Assembly: GCA_946479825.1 (NCBI GenBank)
Contig: CAMLHU010000161.1
Span: 1 to 5,383 of the forward strand
Length of the DNA stretch: 5,383 bases
Reading direction: 5' to 3'
DNA from: an uncultured Gemmatimonadota bacterium
GTDB lineage: Bacteria; Gemmatimonadota; Gemmatimonadetes; Gemmatimonadales; GWC2-71-9
The translations under genes and the position numbers were made by a program. Below are positions 1 through 5,349 of this stretch, one piece after another. The notes beneath the pieces are model-generated. The model did not search any database. It saw only the letters and a program-made list of their open reading frames with translations, and was not told the origin of the DNA. Positions within the stretch are counted from its first letter, which is position 1. Each line of letters begins with the position of its first letter.

Positions 1-1
1 G

Positions 2-1672
2 GTGGCGCGCGGGCATTTCGCGGCCGACGTCGTGGCCGCCCTGGCCATCCTGACTGCGCTGCTGCTCCGCGACCCTCTCCCCGGCCTGGTGGTGGCCCTG
101 ATCGAGACGGTCGGCGAGGCGCTCGAGCGCTACGCCGAGGGGCGGGCCTCGCGGGCGGTGGAGGAACTGGCGGCAGCGGCGCCTCGGATCGCGCACCGGA
201 TGGGCGCGACGCTCGAGGACGTCCCGGTCGACGCCGTGCGCCCCGGCGACCTCCTGCTGGTGCGCCCGGGCGAGATGGTCCCCTGCGACGCGGTGGTGAC
301 CGACGGCTACGCCCCGGTGGACACCTCGCGCCTGACCGGGGAGCCGCTCCCGCTGAGCGCGGGCCCGGGGACGCCGCTGCTGAGCGGCTGCCTGGTGCTC
401 GATTCGCCCCTCACCCTGCGGGCGACGCGCCCGGCCGGCGAGAGCGAATACGCGCGCATCGTGGAGCTGGTCCGGTCGGCGCAGGCGAGCAAGGCGCCGT
501 TCCAGCGGATCGCGGACCGCTACGCGGTCTGGTTCACGCCGCTCACCCTCGTCGTCGCCGGCGCGGCCTGGCTCTGGGCCCACGACCCCGTGCGGGCGCT
601 GGCCGTCCTGGTGGTGGCGACGCCCTGCCCGATGATCCTCGCCACGCCGGTCGCGATGATCGGCGGGATCAACCGCGGCGCCCGGCGGGGGCTCATCTTC
701 CGCAACGGCGCGGCGCTCGAGGCCGTGGCCGGAGTGACGGTCGCGGTGGTGGACAAGACCGGGACCCTCACGCTCGGCCGCCCGGCGGTGGCCGAGGTGC
801 GGGGCGCCGCGGGACGCACCCCCGAGGCGATGCTCGCCCTCGCGGCAGCCATCGAGCAGGGGTCGGGGCATCCGCTCGCGCGGAGCGTCACCGAAGAGGC
901 CACGGCGCGCGGCCTGCCGTTCCGTCCGGCGGCCGAGATCCGGGAGGCGCCGGGGCGCGGCGTCACCGGCCGGGTGGACGGGCACAGCGTCGCGATCGGT
1001 TCGGCCGGCTACCTGGCCGCCCAGCACCCGGGGATCCAGGACGCGCTCGCCGCGCTCCGGGCCGACGGCGACGGGCTCCACGCCTTCGTCGCCGTGGACG
1101 GGGTCGCCGCCGGGGTGATCCGCTTCGCCGACCGGCCGCGCCCCGAGGCCGCGACCGCGGTCGCGCAGCTCCGCGCGCTGGGCCTCCGGCGGATCGTCCT
1201 GCTGTCGGGCGACCACGCGGCCGAGACGGCGGCGGTCGCCGCCGCGCTCGGCATCGGCGAAGCCCGCGGCGACCAGCTCCCCGGCGACAAGCTGGCGGCG
1301 GTCCGGGAGCTCACGGCAGCCGGGGAGCGGGTGCTGATGGTGGGCGACGGGACCAATGACGCGCCCGCGCTGAGCGCCGCGGCGGTGGGCGTCGCGCTGG
1401 CGGCCCACGGCGGCGGGGTCTCGGCCGAGGCGGCCGACATCGTCCTGCTCAAGGACGAGCTCGACCGGCTGCCGGAAGCGATCCGCATCGGCCGCCGGAC
1501 GATGCGCATCGCGCGCCAGAGTCTCTGGGCCGGCCTCGGCCTGAGCGGCGCCGCGATGCTGGTCGCGGCGGCCGGGTTCATCCCGCCGGCGATCGGCGCC
1601 GTCCTGCAGGAGGCGATCGACGTCGCCGTGATCCTCAACGCGATCCGCAGCAGCACGGAGGGGAGCCGATGA
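2..1672 (+). CDS. P1B-type heavy-metal-translocating ATPase, TPC subtype, N-terminus missing
   Basis: This is an ATP-driven transition-metal pump of the inner membrane. Numbering from the GTG at base 2, the actuator-domain TGEP is at 112-115, the ion-path motif TPCP at 207-210, the phosphorylation loop DKTGT at 251-255 (Asp251 is the acyl-phosphate acceptor), an HP nucleotide-binding motif at 290-291, LSGD at 401-404 and the hinge GDGTND at 448-453. Two C-terminal helices follow (about 508-548) with QEAID at 536-540 and Asn546. The 556 visible residues begin next to a helix just ahead of the actuator domain. The frame stays open to the window edge, so the first helices and any metal-binding domain lie upstream; GTG at base 2 is probably internal. 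The HP motif reads SGHP where SEHP is usual. TPC replaces CPC, so Cu, Zn or Cd specificity should not be assumed; TPC pumps (P1B-5-like) have been linked to Ni or Fe. No C-terminal hemerythrin domain is present. The stop overlaps the next start. The family is certain, the metal unknown. Confidence 0.95.
   Translation: MARGHFAADVVAALAILTALLLRDPLPGLVVALIETVGEALERYAEGRASRAVEELAAAAPRIAHRMGATLEDVPVDAVRPGDLLLVRPGEMVPCDAVVTDGYAPVDTSRLTGEPLPLSAGPGTPLLSGCLVLDSPLTLRATRPAGESEYARIVELVRSAQASKAPFQRIADRYAVWFTPLTLVVAGAAWLWAHDPVRALAVLVVATPCPMILATPVAMIGGINRGARRGLIFRNGAALEAVAGVTVAVVDKTGTLTLGRPAVAEVRGAAGRTPEAMLALAAAIEQGSGHPLARSVTEEATARGLPFRPAAEIREAPGRGVTGRVDGHSVAIGSAGYLAAQHPGIQDALAALRADGDGLHAFVAVDGVAAGVIRFADRPRPEAATAVAQLRALGLRRIVLLSGDHAAETAAVAAALGIGEARGDQLPGDKLAAVRELTAAGERVLMVGDGTNDAPALSAAAVGVALAAHGGGVSAEAADIVLLKDELDRLPEAIRIGRRTMRIARQSLWAGLGLSGAAMLVAAAGFIPPAIGAVLQEAIDVAVILNAIRSSTEGSR
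1657..1664 (+). promoter_or_regulatory. Shine-Dalgarno sequence for the flavin split-barrel gene
   Basis: GGAGGGGA lies inside the last codons of the ATPase, 4 bases before the ATG at 1669. It is the best ribosome binding site in the window. It supports that ATG even though the start overlaps the ATPase stop (ATGA), and it implies reinitiation or independent loading from the same mRNA. Confidence 0.7.
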
Positions 1673-2109
1673 CCGCACTTCCGACGTTCTACCCGCTGAC
1701 CGAGGCCGACGCCCGGGCCCTGCTCGCCCAGCACCACGTGGGCCGGCTGGCCTACACCCTCGAGGGCCAGGTGGACATCGAGCCGATCGGGTACGTCTTC
1801 ACCGGGGACTGGGTGTATTGCCGCACCGAACCCGGCGCCAAGCTCACCGCGCTCGGCCACCGGCCGTGGGTGGCGCTCGAGGTGGACGAGATCGCCGGGC
1901 CGTTCGACTGGCGCAGCGCCGTCGTGCGCGGCACGGTGTACCGCGTGAGCGACCTGCCCGCCGACGCGGCAATCCGGGCGGAGACGGTCGCGGCGCTCCG
2001 GCGGGCCCAGCCCGACGCGTTCACGGCCGAGGATCCGGTGCCGCAGCGGTCGGTGCTGCTGCGGATCCACGTCCGCGAGGTGATCGGCCGGGGGGCCCGC
2101 AGCGGCTGA
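1669..2109 (+). CDS. Pyridoxamine 5'-phosphate oxidase-like flavin split-barrel protein
   Basis: This is a 146-residue soluble protein with the layout of the small FMN-binding split-barrel family (Pfam Pyridox_ox_2 type, which includes NimA-like proteins). Visible family features are HVGRLAY at 23-29, IEPIGYVF at 37-44, a strand and turn WVYCRTEPGAKL at 48-59 that would be near the flavin phosphate, and a hydrophobic strand PWVALEVDEI at 66-75 followed by W81 and VVRGTVY at 85-91. The length suits the family. There is no signal peptide, so it should be cytoplasmic. Members bind FMN, F420 or heme and have varied or unknown activities; true pyridoxine phosphate oxidase is unlikely at this length. 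The start follows a good Shine-Dalgarno sequence and overlaps the ATPase stop by 4 bases, so the two are probably one operon. A redox or metal-stress role is inferred from that neighbour only. Confidence 0.88.
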   Translation: MTALPTFYPLTEADARALLAQHHVGRLAYTLEGQVDIEPIGYVFTGDWVYCRTEPGAKLTALGHRPWVALEVDEIAGPFDWRSAVVRGTVYRVSDLPADAAIRAETVAALRRAQPDAFTAEDPVPQRSVLLRIHVREVIGRGARSG

Positions 2110-2194
2110 CGGTGTCATCGAACCTTCAGGATCGCTTCATCGCCCGCCCGCTAGCCTTGGGCGCCCGATCTTTCCCCTGTTCCGGAGCGCTGGC
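2110..2194 (+). promoter_or_regulatory. Short intergenic gap, possible promoter of the four-gene unit
   Basis: This is the only gap above 10 bases between genes, so it is the natural place for a promoter of the downstream unit. A TAGCCT at 2152-2157 could serve as a -10 box, but nothing resembling TTGACA sits 16-18 bases upstream. GAACC at 2120-2124 faintly resembles the -35 of extracytoplasmic-function sigma promoters, again without a clear partner. A 5-bp stem (CGCCC 2145-2149 with GGGCG 2159-2163) overlaps the candidate -10 and has no U-tract. Treat the call as positional only. Confidence 0.25.
2184..2187 (+). promoter_or_regulatory. Shine-Dalgarno sequence for the DUF2231-like gene
   Basis: GGAG lies 7 bases upstream of the ATG at 2195. 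The spacing is standard and supports this start, which also places the conserved His-rich N-terminal motif right after the initiator Met. Confidence 0.6.
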
Positions 2195-2668
2195 ATGTCA
2201 TCGGTCCATCTCCATCTCCTGGTCAACCACGTGCCGATCCTCGGCGCGGCGTTCGTGCTGTTGCTGCTGGTCTGGGGCCTGCTGGCGCGCTCGCGCGACC
2301 TCGTCCGCGCGGCGCTCTGGCTCACGCTGCCGCTCTTCGTCGCGGGCTTCGTCGCCGACCGCACGGGCGACGCGGCGTCGGAGCGGCTGGAGCAGGTGAC
2401 CTGGGTGGATCACGACCGGGTGCACGAGCACGAGGAGCGGGCCGAGGCGGTGGTGATCGCCCTTGGCGTGACCGCCGCGCTCGCGGTGTTCGCCCTCTGG
2501 CGCGGCCGCGCCCGTCCGGAGGAGCGCTGGCCGGCGGGCCTCGCGGCCCTCGCCGTCTTCGTGTCACTCCTCCTCGGCGCGTGGACCGGCCTCGCCGGCG
2601 GGGTGATCCGCCACGACGAGATCCGGCCCGGCGCCGTCCTCCCGCCGCCGGGGCCTGACCGCGACTGA
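2195..2668 (+). CDS. Small four-helix membrane protein, DUF2231-like, His-rich
   Basis: This 157-residue integral membrane protein has four hydrophobic segments at roughly 14-31, 38-56, 84-102 and 113-137. The N-terminus reads HLHLLVNHVPILG (5-17), a His-Asn-His-Pro pattern I associate with DUF2231-type proteins of unknown function. More histidines cluster in the loop between helices 2 and 3 (H73, H77, H79, followed by Glu residues), and H140 lies just after helix 4 in an IRHDEIR motif. His residues at helix ends are compatible with heme or metal binding, but no classical heme motif such as CxxCH is present, so this is inference. The C-terminus is Pro-rich and short. The stop overlaps the next start as TGATG (one shared base), so it is translationally coupled to the SulP transporter. 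It is a real gene with good confidence; its function is unknown. Confidence 0.8.
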   Translation: MSSVHLHLLVNHVPILGAAFVLLLLVWGLLARSRDLVRAALWLTLPLFVAGFVADRTGDAASERLEQVTWVDHDRVHEHEERAEAVVIALGVTAALAVFALWRGRARPEERWPAGLAALAVFVSLLLGAWTGLAGGVIRHDEIRPGAVLPPPGPDRD

Positions 2669-4401
2669 TGCCGCGGACCCTCGTTCCCAAGCTCTGGACC
2701 GTCGTTCACGAAGGGTACTCCCGCCCCCAGTTCCTCTCGGACCTGGGCGCGGGGGTCATCGTGGGCATCGTGGCGCTCCCGCTCGCCATCGCCTTCGCGA
2801 TCGCGAGCGGCGTGACGCCCGACCGCGGCCTCGCCACGGCCATCGTGGCCGGGTTCCTGATCTCGGCCTTCGGCGGGTCGCGGGTACAGATCGGCGGGCC
2901 GACCGGCGCGTTCGTCGTGATCGTCTACGGCATCCTGCAGCGCCACGGGCTCGACGGCCTGATGGTGGCCACGATGATCGCCGGCGTGCTCCTCATCGCC
3001 ATGGGCGTCGCGCGGCTCGGCAGCATCATCAAGTTCATCCCCTATCCCGTCGTGCTGGGGTTCACCGCGGGCATCGCGGTGATCATCTTCTCGGGCGAGG
3101 TCCGCGACCTCCTCGGACTCGACACCGGCGCGCTCCCCGCCGACTTCGTCGGGAAGTGGCGGATCTTCCTCACCCGCGCCCACACGGCCAACCCGTGGGC
3201 CGCGGTGATCTCCGTCCTGACCGTGGCCATCATCGTGGCCTGGCCGCGCGTGAGCCGCCGGGTCCCCGGGCCGTTCGTCGCGCTCATCGTCACCAGCGTG
3301 CTGGCGCAGGCGCTCCACTGGCCGGTGGAGACGGTGGGGTCGCGGTTCGGCACGGTGACGGCCCACCTGCCGCCGATCCACCTGCCCACCGTGCCGCTCG
3401 GCACCTTCCCGACCCTGGTGCAACCGGCCATCACCATCGCGCTCCTCGCGGCGGTGGAGTCGCTCCTGTCCGCGGTCGTGGCGGACGGGATGACCGGGGG
3501 ACGGCACCGCTCCAACATGGAGCTCGTGGCCCAGGGGGTCGCCAACATCGCGAGCCCGGTCTTCGGCGGGATCCCCGCCACCGGGGCCATCGCACGCACG
3601 GCGACCAACATCAAGAGCGGCGGGCGGACGCCGGTGGCCGGGATGGTGCACGCGGTGACCCTCCTGCTCATCACGCTGATCTTCGGCGGCTACGCCGCGA
3701 AGATCCCGCTGGCCACGCTCGCCGGCATCCTGGCCGTCGTCTGCTGGCACATGGGGGAGTGGCACACCTTCCTCGCCCAGCGCCGCGCCCCGCGGAGCGA
3801 CGTGGCGGTGCAGCTCGTCACCTTCCTGCTCACGGTCTTCGTGGACCTGACGGTGGCGGTGGAGGTGGGGATCGTGCTCGCGGCGTTCCTGTTCATGCGC
3901 CGGATGGCCGAGGTGACCAACGTGAGCGCCGTGACCCGGATGCTGGCGGAGGGGGACGAACAGCCCGACCCGAACGCGGTCAGCGCCCGCGAGGTGCCGG
4001 CCGGCATCGAGGTGTACGAGATCGACGGACCCTTCTTCTTCGGCGCCACCGCGGCGTTCACCGAGGAGATGCGGGCGATCGCGTCGCGGCCGCGGGTGCT
4101 CATCCTCCGGCTCCGGGGCGTCCCCGCGATCGACGCCAGCGGCATCCACGCCCTCGGGCAGACCCTGGCCCGGAGCGCGGAGGCGGGCACCCGCCTCGTG
4201 CTCTCGGACGTGCACGCCCAGCCGATGGCCGCGATGGCCCGCGCGGGCTTGCTCGACCGCCTCGGACCGGCCAACGTGGTGGGGCACCTCGACGAGGCGC
4301 TGGACCTGGCCCGGGCCGAACTCGGGCTGCCGGCCGCCCCGCGGCCCGCGTGGGCGCCCACCGTCGCCCGCCAGGAGCGCCGCCGCACTCCCCGTCCCTG
4401 A
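2668..4401 (+). CDS. SulP/SLC26 family inorganic anion transporter with STAS domain
   Basis: This 577-residue secondary transporter of the inner membrane would import or exchange an anion such as sulfate, bicarbonate, chloride or a dicarboxylate. The membrane domain (about 22-410) has the SulP hallmarks: the first helix with ALPLAIAFAIASG at 36-48, QIGGPTGAF at 74-82 on the half-helix lining the site, a helix with AVESLLSAVVAD at 262-273, and GGIPATGAIART at 300-311 followed by NIKSGGRTP at 314-322. The C-terminal STAS domain (about 445-550) starts with IEVYEIDGPFFFGA and carries AIDASGIHAL at 487-496, with D489 and S491 at the positions used for phospho-regulation in anti-sigma antagonists. 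A Pro/Arg-rich tail ends the protein. The length is normal. The start shares one base with the preceding stop (TGATG) and no strong ribosome binding site precedes it, so coupling is likely. The family is certain, the substrate not determinable from sequence alone. Confidence 0.96.
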   Translation: MPRTLVPKLWTVVHEGYSRPQFLSDLGAGVIVGIVALPLAIAFAIASGVTPDRGLATAIVAGFLISAFGGSRVQIGGPTGAFVVIVYGILQRHGLDGLMVATMIAGVLLIAMGVARLGSIIKFIPYPVVLGFTAGIAVIIFSGEVRDLLGLDTGALPADFVGKWRIFLTRAHTANPWAAVISVLTVAIIVAWPRVSRRVPGPFVALIVTSVLAQALHWPVETVGSRFGTVTAHLPPIHLPTVPLGTFPTLVQPAITIALLAAVESLLSAVVADGMTGGRHRSNMELVAQGVANIASPVFGGIPATGAIARTATNIKSGGRTPVAGMVHAVTLLLITLIFGGYAAKIPLATLAGILAVVCWHMGEWHTFLAQRRAPRSDVAVQLVTFLLTVFVDLTVAVEVGIVLAAFLFMRRMAEVTNVSAVTRMLAEGDEQPDPNAVSAREVPAGIEVYEIDGPFFFGATAAFTEEMRAIASRPRVLILRLRGVPAIDASGIHALGQTLARSAEAGTRLVLSDVHAQPMAAMARAGLLDRLGPANVVGHLDEALDLARAELGLPAAPRPAWAPTVARQERRRTPRP

Positions 4402-4407
4402 GGTTCG

Positions 4408-4815
4408 ATGCCCCGGCTGTCGCGCTGGCTGGTCCGGACCGCGTTCGTCCACCTGCTGCTGGCCCTCACGCTCGGCGTGGTGGCGCTGTCGCCCCGGGCG
4501 CAGGCCGCCTGGCCGGCGCTCGGCCGCGCCGCCCCTGCCGAGCTTCACCTCTTCGTCGTCGGATGGATCACCCAGCTCATCGCCGGGGTGGCGTACTGGC
4601 TCTTCCCGCGGGTGGTGCGCGGGGCGCCGGCGGAGGATCCGCGGGGGTGGTGGGTGTACGCCGGGCTCAACCTCGGGCTGGCGCTGCGGGTGGCCGGCGA
4701 GCCGTGGGCGGGAGCGGCGTGGGCCGGGCCGGTGCTCGCCGGGTCGGCGCTCGCGCAGCTCGGGGCCGGGATCGTGCTGGTGGTCTCGCTCTGGCCCAGG
4801 ACCCGGGCGCGCTGA
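4408..4815 (+). CDS. Small four-helix membrane protein, heme-copper-oxidase-subunit-I-like (paralogue A)
   Basis: This 135-residue membrane protein has helices at roughly 8-28, 46-66, 81-97 and 104-127. It begins MPRLSRW, and its second helix contains ELHLFVVGW (45-53) and GVAYWLFPR (60-68). That helix resembles the one in heme-copper oxidase subunit I (for example cbb3 CcoN) that holds a low-spin heme His, within an LHTxxxxFG context. The similarity is a reading from memory, not an alignment result. Candidate ligands are H15 in helix 1 and H47 in helix 2. The protein is far shorter than an oxidase subunit and has no copper-site histidines, so it is not an oxidase itself. It starts 6 bases after the SulP stop with a weak GAGG (4400-4403) overlapping that stop, and ends in a TGATG overlap with its paralogue. 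The function is unknown; a heme-binding or accessory membrane role is possible. Confidence 0.78.
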   Translation: MPRLSRWLVRTAFVHLLLALTLGVVALSPRAQAAWPALGRAAPAELHLFVVGWITQLIAGVAYWLFPRVVRGAPAEDPRGWWVYAGLNLGLALRVAGEPWAGAAWAGPVLAGSALAQLGAGIVLVVSLWPRTRAR

Positions 4816-5216
4816 TGCCGGCGCTCAGCCGCTGGTTCATCCGCACCGCCCTGCTCGAACTCCTCGCTGGCTTCTGCATCGGCGCCGCGATGCTCGCGAC
4901 CCGCGGCCCCGCCCTGGCGCCGTGGACCGCCGCCTGGCTCCCGCTCCACGTCGAACTGCTGGTCTTCGGCTGGCTCGCCAATCTCACGCTCGGGGTGGCC
5001 CACTGGATGCTCCCCAAGCACGCCGCGGGGCCGGAACGCGGACACCCCGCGCCCGTGGCGCTCGCGTGGGCGCTCCTCAACGGCGGCGTGCTGCTGGCCG
5101 GCGCGCGGCTCGCGCCGGTGGCGGGGCGAAGCGCCGAGCTGGCCGGCGTGCTGCTGTTCGTCTCCCAGGCGTGGCCGCGGGTGAAGGCCTTCGGGGCGGG
5201 GCGCGGGATGGGGTGA
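4815..5216 (+). CDS. Small four-helix membrane protein, heme-copper-oxidase-subunit-I-like (paralogue B)
   Basis: This 133-residue membrane protein has helices near 8-28, 43-66, 80-97 and 104-122. It begins MPALSRWFIRTAL, and the second helix reads HVELLVFGW at 45-53 and GVAHWMLPK at 60-68. It aligns without gaps to the preceding gene over the first 68 residues, with 27 identities by my count, so the two are paralogues. Here His45 takes the place of Glu45 and Glu47 the place of His47; His63 replaces Tyr63. His45 fits best with the low-spin heme ligand helix of heme-copper oxidase subunit I. The ATG is the last base of the previous stop plus TG (TGATG), and the nearest AGGA (4798-4801) is too far (13 bases), so coupling is expected. 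The same frame is open far upstream, back to about 3156, but only this segment has membrane-protein composition and family similarity. The function is unknown. Confidence 0.78.
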   Translation: MPALSRWFIRTALLELLAGFCIGAAMLATRGPALAPWTAAWLPLHVELLVFGWLANLTLGVAHWMLPKHAAGPERGHPAPVALAWALLNGGVLLAGARLAPVAGRSAELAGVLLFVSQAWPRVKAFGAGRGMG

Positions 5217-5222
5217 GGTGGT

Positions 5223-5292
5223 GGTCGTTGGTCGTTGGTCGTTGGTCGGTGGTCGGTGGTCGTTAGTCGTTGGTCGGCGGTCGCTGGTCGGT
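5223..5292. repeat. Tandem heptamer array, ten 7-bp units
   Basis: Ten consecutive 7-bp units, all in register, follow the last stop by 6 bases. In order they are GGTCGTT three times, GGTCGGT twice, GGTCGTT, AGTCGTT, GGTCGGC, GGTCGCT and GGTCGGT. The consensus is GGTCGKT, and variation is confined mostly to the last two positions. The unit is not a multiple of three and lies outside coding sequence. It is probably a slippage-prone intergenic repeat. I recall similar GGTCGTT-type strings in Gemmatimonadota intergenic DNA but cannot verify this here. Confidence 0.9.
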
Positions 5293-5305
5293 GGCGGCGG
5301 GGGAC

Positions 5306-5334
5306 ATCCTGAGGGCGCGCAGCGACCGAAGGAT
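5306..5334. repeat. Imperfect inverted repeat forming a 13-position hairpin
   Basis: Arms 5306-5318 and 5322-5334 close a 3-base loop (GCA). Ten positions are Watson-Crick pairs: an outer ATCCT/AGGAT helix, an inner GG/CC pair and a CGC/GCG top. Three are G-A oppositions, two of them adjacent (G5311-A5329 and A5312-G5328). It resembles a REP-like intergenic palindrome that I recall as frequent in some high-GC phyla. It could also stall transcription at the end of the unit, but there is no U-tract after it. Confidence 0.7.
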
Positions 5335-5349
5335 CTCTCCGCCCTCCCG

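Noticed and set aside
2..4. GTG as the true start of the ATPase
   Set aside because: The frame is open to the window edge and the expected first membrane helices are missing, so this codon is most likely internal.
1009..2118. Minus-strand open frame opposite the ATPase and flavin protein genes
   Set aside because: It has Ser/Ala/Arg-rich composition and no recognisable domain, and it is fully covered by two convincing + strand genes.
2141..2172. Possible intrinsic terminator after the flavin protein gene
   Set aside because: The stem is only 5 bp (CGCCC/GGGCG) with a 9-base loop, and only a TTT within mixed sequence follows.
2668..4401. Specific annotation as sulfate permease or BicA
   Set aside because: SulP proteins carry many different anions, and the visible site residues do not single out one substrate.
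2410..4548. Long minus-strand open frame of about 712 codons opposite the SulP gene
   Set aside because: Its translation is a low-complexity mix of His, Arg, Asp, Glu and Gly with no domain. It is antisense to a clear SulP gene and is a typical high-GC shadow.
3156..4814. Plus-strand open frame overlapping SulP and paralogue A
   Set aside because: The translation is Arg/Gly/Pro/Ala-rich without motifs; only its last part (4815-5216) is a real gene.
4922..5266. Plus-strand frame running into the heptamer array
   Set aside because: The translation is Arg/Ala-rich and ends in a repeat-encoded Trp/Val/Gly string; it overlaps paralogue B in another frame.
5223..5334. CRISPR-like or attachment-site array
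   Set aside because: The units are contiguous 7-mers without spacers, and no cas, integrase or tRNA sequence is nearby.
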